DNA of 64,000 bases. It comes from Dactylosporangium fulvum. GTDB lineage: Bacteria > Actinomycetota > Actinomycetes > Mycobacteriales > Micromonosporaceae. The stretch spans positions 3,930,501-3,994,500 of the forward strand of contig NZ_CP073720.1 in the NCBI RefSeq assembly GCF_025137375.1. The letters are read 5' to 3'. Below are positions 19,427 through 27,505 of this stretch, one piece after another (within the stretch, counting starts at the first letter, position 1; the number at the start of each line of letters is the position of its first letter). Position numbers and translations under genes: made by a program. A model generated the notes under the pieces. It was not told the origin of the DNA, searched no databases, and saw only the letters and a list, made by a program, of their open reading frames with translations.

Positions 19427-20902
19427 ATGCGCGTATTGATGATCGCCTGGGAGTGTCCATCCATCGAGCCGACCGGGCGGATCGCCGCCCTCTCCGCCGC
19501 GTTGGTCGCGGCGGGACATGAGGTCACCGTCGCGACGCGCCACTGCGGTGCGCCCGACACCGTCGTCGACGGTGTGCGTATCGTCCACGCCCCGGCCGCG
19601 CCGGGCGCGACCGACGACCCCGACCTCAGCCACACCATGGCGGTCAACCACCTCCTCGCCGACACGGCGATCCGCACCGCGCCCGCCGGCGGCTACGAGG
19701 TGATCCACGCGCACGGCTGGCTCGTCACCCACGCCGCCGTCAGGCTCAAGGAGCACTTCGGCATCCCGTTCGTCGCCTCGCTGCAGGCCACCGAGGCCGG
19801 CCGCCACCAGGGGTACCTCCCGGGCGAGACCAGCCGCTCGGTCCACTCCGTCGAGTGGTGGCTCGGCTCCGAGGCCTGCCGGGTGATCGTGCCGACCGAA
19901 TACCTGCGCTGGGAGGTCCAGCACCTCTTCGACGTCCCCGCCGAGCGGGTCGACGTGGTGCCGGGCGGCATCGACCCGGAGGTCTGGACCGCGGAGCCCC
20001 GCGCCGTGCTCTCGGCCCGCCTGCGGTTCGCGGGTGAGGGGCCGCTGCTGGTGTACGCCGGGCGCCTCGTCGCCGAGAAGGGCGTCCAGGACCTCCTGGC
20101 GGCGCTGCCCGCGATCCGTGAGCGGCACCCCGGCACCCGCGCCGTCGTCGCCGGTGACGGCGACCACCGCGGCGCCCTGATCGAGGAGGCCCGCCGGCTC
20201 AAGCTGCACCGCGCGGTGAGCTTCCCCGGCCGGCTCGACCAGCGCACCCTCGCCGCCGTCCTGGCCGCCGCGGACGCGTTTGTCATGCCCAGCCGGTATG
20301 AACCCACCGGCACCGTCGCCCTGGAGGCGGCCGCGTCCGGTGCCGCCCTCGTGGTGGCCTCGGCCGGCGGGCTCGCCTCGATCGTCGAGCACGGCGTCAC
20401 CGGCGTCCGGTTCCCCGTCGGGGAGCCCGACGGCCTCGCCGACGCGGTGGGTGCCCTGCTCCAGGACCCGCTGTTCGCCCAGACCCTCGCCACCCGCGCC
20501 CGGCAGATGGTCCGCGACCGGCACTCCTGGCACGCGATCGCGGCCCGGACCGCGGCGATCTACGGCGCCGCCGTCGACGAGGCCCCGGCCTTCGAGGCCC
20601 GGCGCGCCGCCACCGTCCTCGGCAGCGGCCTGCCGGTCGTGTTCGTCCCGCCGGGCAATCTGCTCGCCGACGCGCCCGTAGTCCCGGTCGGCTCGCTGCG
20701 CCACGCCGTGCCGGATGCCGAGACGGAGGCCGCTCAGGAGGCGGCGTGGCAGGCCGGCGCGGACGCGGCCCGGGCCGCGATGCGCGCCGAGGGCCACCTG
20801 TGGACCGAGGCGGCCGCCCGCGAGGCAGCCGAACGGGACGCGGCCGCCCGCGTCGCCACCGACCAGTTCGACGTCGTCATGGCGGCCGTCGAACGCCGTT
20901 AG
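19427..20902 (+). CDS. GT4 family glycosyltransferase (glycogen-synthase-like)
   Basis: About 491 residues with a GT-B fold. The N-terminal domain begins MRVLMIAWECPSIEPTGRIA, and the C-terminal domain carries VVPGGIDPEVW, LVYAGRLVAEKGVQDLL and the E-x7-E region SRYEPTGTVALEAAASGA. The opening is like actinobacterial GT4 enzymes linked to glycogen or maltose-1-phosphate synthesis, and its position after the GH133 debranching gene supports a role in alpha-glucan metabolism (inference). The last 80 residues are Ala/Glu-rich and probably helical. GAGAGGGA provides a clear ribosome-binding site. The stop overlaps the convergent gene by 4 bases. Confidence 0.82.
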   Translation: MRVLMIAWECPSIEPTGRIAALSAALVAAGHEVTVATRHCGAPDTVVDGVRIVHAPAAPGATDDPDLSHTMAVNHLLADTAIRTAPAGGYEVIHAHGWLVTHAAVRLKEHFGIPFVASLQATEAGRHQGYLPGETSRSVHSVEWWLGSEACRVIVPTEYLRWEVQHLFDVPAERVDVVPGGIDPEVWTAEPRAVLSARLRFAGEGPLLVYAGRLVAEKGVQDLLAALPAIRERHPGTRAVVAGDGDHRGALIEEARRLKLHRAVSFPGRLDQRTLAAVLAAADAFVMPSRYEPTGTVALEAAASGAALVVASAGGLASIVEHGVTGVRFPVGEPDGLADAVGALLQDPLFAQTLATRARQMVRDRHSWHAIAARTAAIYGAAVDEAPAFEARRAATVLGSGLPVVFVPPGNLLADAPVVPVGSLRHAVPDAETEAAQEAAWQAGADAARAAMRAEGHLWTEAAAREAAERDAAARVATDQFDVVMAAVERR

Positions 20903-21519
20903 CCGGTGTGTGCCTCGAGCCACTCCTGGAGCGGGGCGCAGGTCCGGTAGAAGCGCTCCAGGTGCCCCTTGGCCTTCGCCGTGCCCAGCCACGCGGCCAG
21001 GGGGAACTGGTGCCAGGCGATCAGGCCCTTGTGCCGCAGCAGACGGGCCCGCGGGTGCTCCTTGTCGAAGCCCCGCGGGACCGTCTTCAGCTGCTCGCGT
21101 GCCGTGATCGAGTAGTGCTGGCCGGTCAGGTCGTCCACGATCTTCTGCAGCGGCACGCCGCTGCTGTCGTCGGCGACCGCCTGACGGAACCGGGCCAGCC
21201 GCGGCGCGTCCATCATGTAGACGCCGATGCCCGCGGCCAGGCCCTGCGCGGTCAGCTGGACATAGCCGCCGCGCTCGAACGACGCCGCGCACGAGGTCTT
21301 GTACGGCGACTTGTCGGCGCTGAACCGCACGTCCCGATACGGCCGGAAGATCTTCGCCGGGCCGAACTCCGGCTCCAGCTCGGCGAGCAGCTCGGTCATC
21401 GGCGCGCGCACCAGCTCGTCGTAGACCGCCTTGTGCGCGGTCCAGTACGTCTTCGAGTTGTCCGCCTCGAGCCCCTCGTAGAACTCGAGCGCCTCGACCT
21501 TCCAGCCGCGGAATGCCAT
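20899..21519 (-). CDS. DUF2461 family protein
   Basis: About 206 residues and full length for DUF2461: FRGWKVEALEFYEGLEADNSKTYW at the start, then PYRDVRFSADKSPYKT, GGYVQLTAQGLAAGIGVYMM and a C-terminal TCAPLQEWLEAH. The family is widespread and uncharacterised; it is probably cytosolic. A TAGGCT box 6 bases before the ATG and no ribosome-binding site suggest a leaderless message. Confidence 0.88.
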   Translation of the reverse strand: MAFRGWKVEALEFYEGLEADNSKTYWTAHKAVYDELVRAPMTELLAELEPEFGPAKIFRPYRDVRFSADKSPYKTSCAASFERGGYVQLTAQGLAAGIGVYMMDAPRLARFRQAVADDSSGVPLQKIVDDLTGQHYSITAREQLKTVPRGFDKEHPRARLLRHKGLIAWHQFPLAAWLGTAKAKGHLERFYRTCAPLQEWLEAHTG

Positions 21520-21525
21520 GCGCGC

Positions 21526-21531
21526 AGCCTA
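21526..21531 (-). promoter_or_regulatory. -10 box of a leaderless start (DUF2461 gene)
   Basis: Read on the minus strand, TAGGCT precedes the ATG (21517-21519) by six bases. Confidence 0.45.
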
Positions 21532-21582
21532 CCTACCTGCAGATGGTCAGCCCCTCGTGGCGCGCAGGAAGCCGGTGCACGC

Positions 21583-22188
21583 TCAGCCCGCCCGGCGGCG
21601 GGCTCGGCGCAGGGCCAGTTCGTCGCCCGTGTCGGGGAGATCGTCCGGGGTTGCCGGGAGGTCTTCGCCGGGGGTGGCGGCCTCGGCCGGGAGGTGGGAC
21701 AGGGTGCCCTCGATCTCCTTGAAGGCGCCGGAGATCGCGATGCCGAAGACACCCTGGCCGCCCTGAAGCAGGTCGACGACCTCTTCCGGGGAACGGCACT
21801 CGTAGACCGTGGTCCCGTCGGAGATGAGCGTGATGCCGGCCAGGTCGTCGGCGCCGCGGGAGCGCAGGGTTTCGATGGCCTTGCGGATGTTCTGCAGCGA
21901 GACGCCGGCGTCCAGGAGGCGCTTCACGACCTTGAGGACGACGATGTCCCGGAACGAGTAGAGGCGCTGGCTGCCGGAGCCGGCGGCGTCGCGGACGCTG
22001 GGGACCACGAGGCCCGTGCGGGCCCAGTAGTCGAGCTGGCGGTAGCTGATGCCGGCAGCGTGGCAGGCCGTCGGCCCGCGGTAGCCGACGTCGTCGGCGT
22101 CGACACGGCTGCCGGACGTCACCTGTCCGGGGTCAGCGGCCTGTTCGGCGGCATGACCGGATATCCCGGGATCGGGCGGCTGTTGCAT
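21583..22188 (-). CDS. MerR family regulator (Rv1830/ResR-like)
   Basis: About 201 residues. The DNA-binding part (about 35-105) reads YRGPTACHAAGISYRQLDYW, GLVVPS and GSQRLYSFRDIVVLKVVKRLLDAGVSLQNIR, typical of the actinobacterial MerR type that binds without metal. It sits in the same position and orientation as M. tuberculosis Rv1830 relative to the homologues of Rv1829, Rv1828, Rv1827 and Rv1826, so orthology is likely. The Rv1830 family is implicated in growth and cell-division control. The start ATG has GGAGG upstream. It is the last gene of the conserved block; a 228-base gap separates it from the nuclease gene. Confidence 0.85.
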   Translation of the reverse strand: MQQPPDPGISGHAAEQAADPGQVTSGSRVDADDVGYRGPTACHAAGISYRQLDYWARTGLVVPSVRDAAGSGSQRLYSFRDIVVLKVVKRLLDAGVSLQNIRKAIETLRSRGADDLAGITLISDGTTVYECRSPEEVVDLLQGGQGVFGIAISGAFKEIEGTLSHLPAEAATPGEDLPATPDDLPDTGDELALRRARRRAG

Positions 22189-22416
22189 TGCGACCCACCT
22201 CCAGCGTCAACACCCGCAACCCTATAGCGCACCTTGAGGGTCAGCGGGGAGGTAACGCCGCGACACGCCGCGTGTCGGTGCGCCGCCCCCTACGCGTCGT
22301 TCGGCGAACACCATCATCCCACACCCCGGACCGCCGTCCTCGGGACGAAAAAAGCCACGGACAGACGGCGGGAAGGGACGTGCCGAGGAGGCACCAACCG
22401 TCCTGAGTCAGGAAGC

Positions 22417-22881
22417 CTAGCCCGCGAAGTCCTCCGGACGGACCTGCTCCAGGAACTCGCGGAACTTCTCGACCTCGTCCTCCTGCTCGTCCGGGATGAC
22501 GATGGCGGCCTCGGTGAGGACCTGGTCCGCGCAGCGGATCGGGGCGCCGACCCGCAGCGCCAGCGCTATCGAGTCACTCGGACGGGCGGACACCCGCACG
22601 TTGTCGCCGATGACCAGCTCGGCATAGAAGATGTTGTCGCGCATCTCCACGATCTCGACGGCGCGCAGCGGGGCCTTCAGGGCCGCCAGCATGTCCCGCA
22701 TGAGATCGTGGGTGAGCGGCCGGGCGGGCTTGACCCCCTGCTGCTCATAAGCGATCGCGGTCGCCTCCACCGCACCGATCCAGATCGGCAGGTAGCGGTC
22801 GCCGTCAACCTCCTTGAGCAACACGATGGGCTGATTGGTAGGCAGCTCCACACGAACCCCGACCACATTCAGCTCTCGCAC
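22417..22881 (-). CDS. Bifunctional nuclease family protein
   Basis: About 154 residues of the DUF151 bifunctional nuclease family: VRELNVVGVRVELPTNQPIVLL, then YLPIWIGAVEATAI and a long helix. The later segment VSARPSDSIALALRVGAPI is the family's most conserved part. The GTG at 22881 has GGAGG six bases upstream and leads straight into the conserved start; an in-frame ATG at 23028 would add 49 non-conserved residues. It is the counterpart of Rv1829. Nuclease activity was shown for plant and some bacterial relatives; the role in actinomycetes is not settled. Confidence 0.88.
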   Translation of the reverse strand: MRELNVVGVRVELPTNQPIVLLKEVDGDRYLPIWIGAVEATAIAYEQQGVKPARPLTHDLMRDMLAALKAPLRAVEIVEMRDNIFYAELVIGDNVRVSARPSDSIALALRVGAPIRCADQVLTEAAIVIPDEQEDEVEKFREFLEQVRPEDFAG

Positions 22882-23040
22882 TGCCGCCTCCGTGTCGACT
22901 TGCCTCTCCCTGCACGTTACACGGACCGGGCGGCAGTCGTGCCACTCGCGAGGCCGCTCCGATGCGCCCAGTGGCGAAGATCGCCCGCCGTCCGGCCGGT
23001 GTTCACCGGCCTCGCCGCCGGTGTTCACGCCACCAATGGG

Positions 23041-23751
23041 TCATTTGCCCAGGATTTCGCGGAGCCCGGCTCGGACCAACGCGGCATGCACCCGCTGGGT
23101 GAGCGCGGCGAGCTCGTGGACCGTGTCGGCCGCCCGGGCCCGGCCCGCCGGCCCGCTCTGCCGGGTCAGCGGCGTGACGAGCTGGCTGAAGAGGCCGATC
23201 TCGCGGTCGGCGGCGGCCCGGTAGGCCCGCAGGTGCCGGGGCTCGACGCCGAACTCGGCGAGCCGGGCCGCGGCCGTGGCGACCTCGAGCGCGTCGGCGT
23301 CGTAGCCGTTGCGGGTCCGGATGAGGCCGTGCTCCTCCAGGGACTTGAGCAGCACGTCGTCGAGGCCGGACCGCTCGAGCAGCTCGTCGCGGGTGAGCCG
23401 CACCTCGACCGCGGGCGCGGCCGGCTGCGGCGCGACCTCGGTCAGCGGCTCCCGCATCGTCGCCAGGTGCTCGCGAATCACCCGCAGGGGGAGATACTGG
23501 TCGCGTTGCGCGGTCAGGACGTAGCGCAGCCGGGAGATGTCGGTCCAGGTGTACTTGCGATAGCCGGCCGGCGTGCGGCGCGGCTCGACGAGCCCTTCCG
23601 CCTCCAGGAACCGCAGCTTGGAGATGGTGATGTCGGGGAAGTCGCCGCGCAGCTGCGCGAGCACCTCACCGATGCTCATGAGACGCTCGCCCCGGGTGAC
23701 CTCGTCACCCGGGGTTGCAGGATTCCAGGCGGCCGCCGACGCCCCTGTCAT
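23041..23751 (-). CDS. ftsR: MerR family cell-division regulator FtsR
   Basis: About 236 residues. A winged helix at about 25-95 shows MSIGEVLAQLRGDFPDITISKLRFLEAEGLVEPRRTPAGYRKY, and the C-terminal half is helical. It is the homologue of Rv1828 and of Corynebacterium FtsR, which activates ftsZ. It lies 4 bases after garA in the same order as in mycobacteria. The first 24 residues are poorly conserved, so initiation nearer the MSIGEV segment is possible. No effector site is visible. Confidence 0.86.
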   Translation of the reverse strand: MTGASAAAWNPATPGDEVTRGERLMSIGEVLAQLRGDFPDITISKLRFLEAEGLVEPRRTPAGYRKYTWTDISRLRYVLTAQRDQYLPLRVIREHLATMREPLTEVAPQPAAPAVEVRLTRDELLERSGLDDVLLKSLEEHGLIRTRNGYDADALEVATAAARLAEFGVEPRHLRAYRAAADREIGLFSQLVTPLTRQSGPAGRARAADTVHELAALTQRVHAALVRAGLREILGK

Positions 23752-23755
23752 CGCC

Positions 23756-24196
23756 TCAGCTCTCGTCGGGGCGCGGTCCTGCCACGAACACGAGGCGGAA
23801 CTTGCCGATCTGGACCTCGTCGCCGTTGCTCAGCGTCGCCGCCTCGACCCGCTCGCGGTTGACATAGGTGCCGTTGAGGCTGCCCACGTCGCGAACCGTG
23901 AACGTGCCGCCCTCGCGGTGGAACTCGGCGTGCCGCCGGGAGACGGTGACGTCGTCGAGGAAAATGTCGCTGTCCGGGTGGCGGCCGCTCGTCGTCACGT
24001 CGTGGTCGAGCAGGAACCGGGCGCCGGCGTTGGGCCCACGGCGGACCGCGAGGAGCGCGGTGCCCGGTGGCAGGGAGCCCGACACGCGGGTCGGCACCAC
24101 GTCGGTGTCCGGCCCCTCGATGGCATCCTCAATGGCGCCAAGGTTGAGCGTGGACGTGACGTCGAGCGGGGGAAACTCGTCGTCTGGGCGCGTCAT
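23756..24196 (-). CDS. garA: FHA domain regulator GarA/OdhI
   Basis: About 146 residues. The C-terminal FHA domain (about 48-138) carries the phosphothreonine-binding pattern GRHPDSDIFLDDVTVSRRHAEF followed by VGSLNGTYVN, almost identical to mycobacterial GarA. The N-terminal tail has DVTSTLN with Thr14 and Thr16, where GarA/OdhI carry the residues phosphorylated by PknB/PknG. In that family the unphosphorylated protein binds and inhibits 2-oxoglutarate dehydrogenase and tunes glutamate metabolism. The ATG has GAGGTGG upstream. A 182-base gap lies between garA and the upstream gene gcvH. Confidence 0.93.
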   Translation of the reverse strand: MTRPDDEFPPLDVTSTLNLGAIEDAIEGPDTDVVPTRVSGSLPPGTALLAVRRGPNAGARFLLDHDVTTSGRHPDSDIFLDDVTVSRRHAEFHREGGTFTVRDVGSLNGTYVNRERVEAATLSNGDEVQIGKFRLVFVAGPRPDES

Positions 24197-24378
24197 CGAA
24201 CCACCTCACGGTCGGTCTTCACGGGTGTCTTCCGCTACGACAGGGGTGCGCACGACCGGCTGCCGCGGCACCGATGCCAAGAACACATACGGTTGACTGA
24301 GCGAGCCTAGTCACGCCCGAAATAACGGGTCAACCGGACGCGCGGCAGCTGCCTACCGTATTCCCTGTCACTTGCTAC

Positions 24379-24762
24379 TTACGCTGCTTCGGTCAGCTCT
24401 CGATAGGCGGCGGCGTCGAGCAGGCCGTCGACCGCCGACGGGTCGTCGGCCTTCAGCTGCACGAGCCAGCCCTCGCCGTACGGATCCGAGTTGAGCAGCT
24501 CGGGCGCTCCCTCCAGGGCCGGGTTCACGGCCACGACCTCACCGGAGACCGGCGCGTAGATCTCCGAGACGCTCTTGGTCGACTCCACCTCGCCGAGCGA
24601 GTCGCCCGCCTTGACGGTGGCGCCCACCTCGGGCAGCTGGACGAAGACGATGTCGCCGAGCGCGTCCTGGGCGAAGTGGGTGATGCCGACCTTGAAGGCT
24701 CCCGCATCGGCGGGTGCGAGCCACTCGTGCTCGGCCGTGTAACGCAGATCCTCGGGAATCAC
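24379..24762 (-). CDS. gcvH: Glycine cleavage system H protein
   Basis: About 127 residues; a small lipoyl-carrier protein that shuttles the aminomethyl group between GcvP, GcvT and the lipoamide dehydrogenase. The lipoylated lysine is Lys63 in GEVESTKSVSEIYAP. The opening LRYTAEHEWL and the length are typical. It starts at a GTG with AAGAAGGA upstream, 14 bases after the DUF881 gene. gcvP lies 5 kb away on the other strand under a riboswitch, and gcvT is not in the window. Confidence 0.96.
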   Translation of the reverse strand: MIPEDLRYTAEHEWLAPADAGAFKVGITHFAQDALGDIVFVQLPEVGATVKAGDSLGEVESTKSVSEIYAPVSGEVVAVNPALEGAPELLNSDPYGEGWLVQLKADDPSAVDGLLDAAAYRELTEAA

Positions 24763-24776
24763 GTCGGTCCTTCTTC

Positions 24777-25553
24777 TCAGGCGGGCTTTGCGTATTTCAA
24801 CTCACCGGCATTGTGCAACGCGGTCACGCGCACCGGATCCGCTTCGCGCAGGGAAACCGTACCGCCGTGCTGCCGGACGCTGTCCACGACCCCTCCCGGG
24901 ATGTTCAGCGCCGTCCGCATGGTGTCAGGTCCGCCGATGACCATGATCGTATACGGTGCCGTGAGATCCGACCCGTCGACCACCAGACGGTTGTTGTCCC
25001 CGTCGACGAAGTACGTCGACGCGACGATCCGCGCCGCGGCGCCGTTGGCGCCGTTGACCTGCATCGCCTCGGCTCCGGCACCGCGCAGTTCCTCCACCGC
25101 GTCGAGGATCGTCTCGGACTTGATCCGTTCGGTGCCGGGTGTGAAGCCGATCTCCAGCCCGGGCCCTTCGGCGGGCAGGGTGCCGGCGAGGATGCCCAGC
25201 TCGTCGGCGCGCTTGCGGGCCTCGGCGAGGGCGGCGTCGCGGCTCTGGGCGCCGGAGTCGAGCTGGCGGCGGGTCTCCTCGAGATCGTTGATCTCGTGCC
25301 GGAGGCGGTCCTGCTGGGAGTCGAGATCGGACAGGATGCGGACCAGGTCCTCGGGGCGGGCGGAGGCGAGCTCGGCGTCGGAGTTGCCCGCCTTGAACTG
25401 CACGACGAGCGCGAACCCCAGCAGGGCCAGCAGGACCGCGATGACGGCGTTGGCGGGGACCGTCCGCCGGCGCGACCGCGGAGCGGCGGCGGTCTCCGGG
25501 GTTTCGGGAGTTTCCGGGGTTTCCGGGGTTTCGGGCTTGCCGGTGCTGCTCAT
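24777..25553 (-). CDS. DUF881 membrane protein (second copy)
   Basis: About 258 residues from the ATG at 25553, which has GGAGGG just upstream. A cytoplasmic head with a PET tripeptide repeated about five times is followed by one membrane segment (NAVIAVLLALLGFALVVQF), a coiled-coil-like stretch (about 70-125) and the extracellular DUF881 domain with GPGLEIGFTPG and MVIGGPDTM. It corresponds to Rv1825. The frame stays open up to an ATG at 25637 that overlaps the sbp stop as ATGA; the extra 28 codons come from a repeat insertion described separately. The original coupled start was probably at that junction. Confidence 0.85.
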   Translation of the reverse strand: MSSTGKPETPETPETPETPETAAAPRSRRRTVPANAVIAVLLALLGFALVVQFKAGNSDAELASARPEDLVRILSDLDSQQDRLRHEINDLEETRRQLDSGAQSRDAALAEARKRADELGILAGTLPAEGPGLEIGFTPGTERIKSETILDAVEELRGAGAEAMQVNGANGAAARIVASTYFVDGDNNRLVVDGSDLTAPYTIMVIGGPDTMRTALNIPGGVVDSVRQHGGTVSLREADPVRVTALHNAGELKYAKPA

Positions 25554-25640
25554 GCGCCCTCCGCTTCGCTCCGGCCGCCTGAGCTCCACCCTGTGCTCAT
25601 GATGAGCGGCCCCTCCGCTTCGCTCCGGACCGCTCATGCG
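25548..25640. repeat. Palindromic REP-like insertion with 9-bp direct repeats
   Basis: The 9-mer GCTCATGCG occurs at 25548-25556 and again at 25632-25640, exactly 84 bases apart. Between them lies a doubled unit with CCCTCCGCTTCGCTCCGG at 25557-25574 and 25611-25628, plus GCTCATG at 25595-25601. The second unit forms a hairpin with arms ATGAGCGG (25602-25609) and CCGCTCAT (25630-25637). The segment length is a multiple of three, so the reading frame of the DUF881 gene is kept. Confidence 0.7.
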
Positions 25641-25966
25641 CGGAACAGGTGTCGGCGGATGGCGGCCACGTTGCCGAAGATGCGCACGCCCAGGACGACC
25701 ACGACGCCGGTCGACAGCTGACCGCCCACGCCCAACTGGTCGCCGAGATAGACGATGAGCCCCGCCACCAGCACGTTCGACACGAACGAGATCACGAACT
25801 GCTTGTCGTCGAAGATGCCGTCCAGCTTGGCGCGCACCCCGCCGAACACCGCGTCGAGCGCCGCCACCACGGCGATCGGCAGATACGGCACCAGCGCCAA
25901 CGGGACCGTGGGCTCCAGGAAGATACCGGCCGCCACCCCGATGGCCAGGGCGAGTACGGCGATCAT
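25634..25966 (-). CDS. sbp: Small basic protein Sbp (DUF1290)
   Basis: About 110 residues with three membrane segments: MIAVLALAIGVAAGIFL, VPYLPIAVVAALDAVF and the stretch FVISFVSNVLVAGLIVYLG. KLDGIFDDKQF separates the second and third. This is the full-length small-basic-protein family, always found between two DUF881 genes in actinobacteria, and equals Rv1824. The start ATG overlaps the preceding DUF881 stop (ATGA) and also has GGAGG. Function unknown; the context suggests an envelope or divisome assembly. Long in-frame extensions upstream are antisense-like. Confidence 0.9.
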   Translation of the reverse strand: MIAVLALAIGVAAGIFLEPTVPLALVPYLPIAVVAALDAVFGGVRAKLDGIFDDKQFVISFVSNVLVAGLIVYLGDQLGVGGQLSTGVVVVLGVRIFGNVAAIRRHLFRA

Positions 25967-26802
25967 CGAGGACCTCCAGAGGCAGATCGAGACGGGGACG
26001 GAGACGGCGGACGGGCGTAGCGCAGCGGGGCCTCGGGAGCGGCGGCCAGCACCAGGCCTGTCCGTTTCTTCACGCTGAACTGCATGCGGTACGAGTCGAC
26101 GTACCGCTTGAACCGCTTGGCCGTCGGCGACTTCTCGAACGTGGCGGCGAGGTCGCCCGGTCCGATCGCGGCCACCTCGTACGGACTGGTCACGGGCTTG
26201 AAGTCGACCAGGATCACGCCGCCGGCGGCGCGGATCGTGCTGGTCGAGGTGAGCCGCTGGCCGTTGATCGCGATCGCCTCGGCGCCACTGCGCCACAGCC
26301 CGTTGGCGATGTCCTGGAGGTCCCGGTCGAGGACCAGGCCGAGGTTCTCCTCGTCGGTCTCGCCGGTGACCGGGTCGACCTTCGGCGGCGCGTCGACGAC
26401 CCGCACCACCGCGCCGTCCCCGGTGACCTTGCCCGTGCCGGCGCCGGCGGCCAGCCGGCGGAGGCGGACGGCACTGTCGCTGTCCGCGAGTGCGTCGTCA
26501 CGCGCCTGGTCGACCTGCGTGCGCAGCTCTTCGGCGCGCCGCTGCAGGTCGTCGGTGGCCTTCTGGCGCGACCGCACGTCGGCGACCAGGTCGGCCCGGG
26601 CCCGGCTGGCGCTCGGCGCCTCGGCGACCACCTGGTGGTAGGCCACCGCGAGCAGGAACCCCGTCGCGGCGAGCACCACCGCCCGCGCCCAGCGGCCCCA
26701 CTTCGCGGGCGGCTTGCCGGACGCGGCCGCGTCCGCATACCCGGGATCGAGTGGTGCGCGGAACAGCTCGGCCAGCAGGTCGTCGCGGCGAGCGGAGGTC
26801 AC
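25963..26802 (-). CDS. DUF881 membrane protein (first copy)
   Basis: About 279 residues. A short cytoplasmic tail is followed by one membrane segment (AVVLAATGFLLAVAYHQVV), a coiled coil (about 60-110) and the DUF881 domain with VVRVVDAPPK, LWRSGAEAIAINGQRL, and VAAIGPGDL. It corresponds to Rv1823. The GTG start overlaps the phosphatidyltransferase stop by 4 bases (GTGA); the frame runs on for 87 further codons upstream but there it is antisense-like. The C-terminus is a Ser/Pro-rich tail. Confidence 0.87.
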   Translation of the reverse strand: MTSARRDDLLAELFRAPLDPGYADAAASGKPPAKWGRWARAVVLAATGFLLAVAYHQVVAEAPSASRARADLVADVRSRQKATDDLQRRAEELRTQVDQARDDALADSDSAVRLRRLAAGAGTGKVTGDGAVVRVVDAPPKVDPVTGETDEENLGLVLDRDLQDIANGLWRSGAEAIAINGQRLTSTSTIRAAGGVILVDFKPVTSPYEVAAIGPGDLAATFEKSPTAKRFKRYVDSYRMQFSVKKRTGLVLAAAPEAPLRYARPPSPSPSRSASGGPR

Positions 26803-27395
26803 GGCGCGTCGGCGGCTTCCACGCGGCCGGCCCGCACGTGGATCCCGGCCTGGATGAAGTAGAAGACGGCCGCCACCCAGTACAGGACGATGCCCCACCA
26901 CAGCAGGGCCCAGCCGCTCGGCTCCGCCCAGGCCCGGGCCGCCTCGCTGTACTTCGCGAGCAGCATCATCGGGAAGCCCATGAGCAGGATGGCGGTGGCC
27001 GTCTTGCCGACGTAGTGCACCGGCGGCGGCCCGTGCCCGAGGATCCGTAGCACGACCAGGCACAACACCATGACGGCCTCACGGGCGAGCAGCGCGATCG
27101 TGAACCACCACGGCACGACGTCCTTGTACGTCAGCGCGAAGAGGGTCGCCAGGATGTACAGCCGGTCGGCGAGCGGGTCGAGCAGCTCACCGAGGCGGCT
27201 GACCTGCTTGAGGCGCCGCGCGGCGAACCCGTCGACCCAGTCGCTCAGCCCGCCGACGACGAGCACGCCGATCGCCCAGCCGGTCGCGTCGGTGGCGAGG
27301 AGCAGGTACAGAAACAGGGGCACGCCGAGCAGGCGCGTGAAGCTGATGAGGTTGGGGACGGTCAGGACGGGCCCGAGCCCCTGCCGGTCCACCAC
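26799..27395 (-). CDS. CDP-alcohol phosphatidyltransferase (PgsA2-like)
   Basis: About 198 residues, an integral membrane enzyme that joins a CDP-activated lipid to an alcohol. The family signature D-x2-D-G-x2-A-R-x8-G-x3-D-x3-D is complete at about residues 52-78 (DWVDGFAARR, then GELLDPLADR). Six membrane segments are predicted by eye. It is the counterpart of Rv1822 (pgsA2), though the alcohol acceptor cannot be read from the sequence. A GTG at 27395 lies 8 bases after GGGGGG; a GTG two codons upstream is closer to that site. It is the first gene of the conserved leftward block. Confidence 0.85.
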   Translation of the reverse strand: MVDRQGLGPVLTVPNLISFTRLLGVPLFLYLLLATDATGWAIGVLVVGGLSDWVDGFAARRLKQVSRLGELLDPLADRLYILATLFALTYKDVVPWWFTIALLAREAVMVLCLVVLRILGHGPPPVHYVGKTATAILLMGFPMMLLAKYSEAARAWAEPSGWALLWWGIVLYWVAAVFYFIQAGIHVRAGRVEAADAP

Positions 27396-27505
27396 GCTCA
27401 CTTCCCCCCGGCTCGCAGGTAACCGGGGGAATGCTAGCAGCACGGTCGGGTGACCCCGTGGAGGCGCAGCGGCCTCGGGGCCGCCCCAGCCGGTAGCGTG
27501 CGCCG

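Noticed and set aside
25495..25545. Nine-base tandem repeat giving a Pro-Glu-Thr run
   Set aside because: Considered as a repeat array or CRISPR; it is coding microrepetition inside the DUF881 protein with no spacers.
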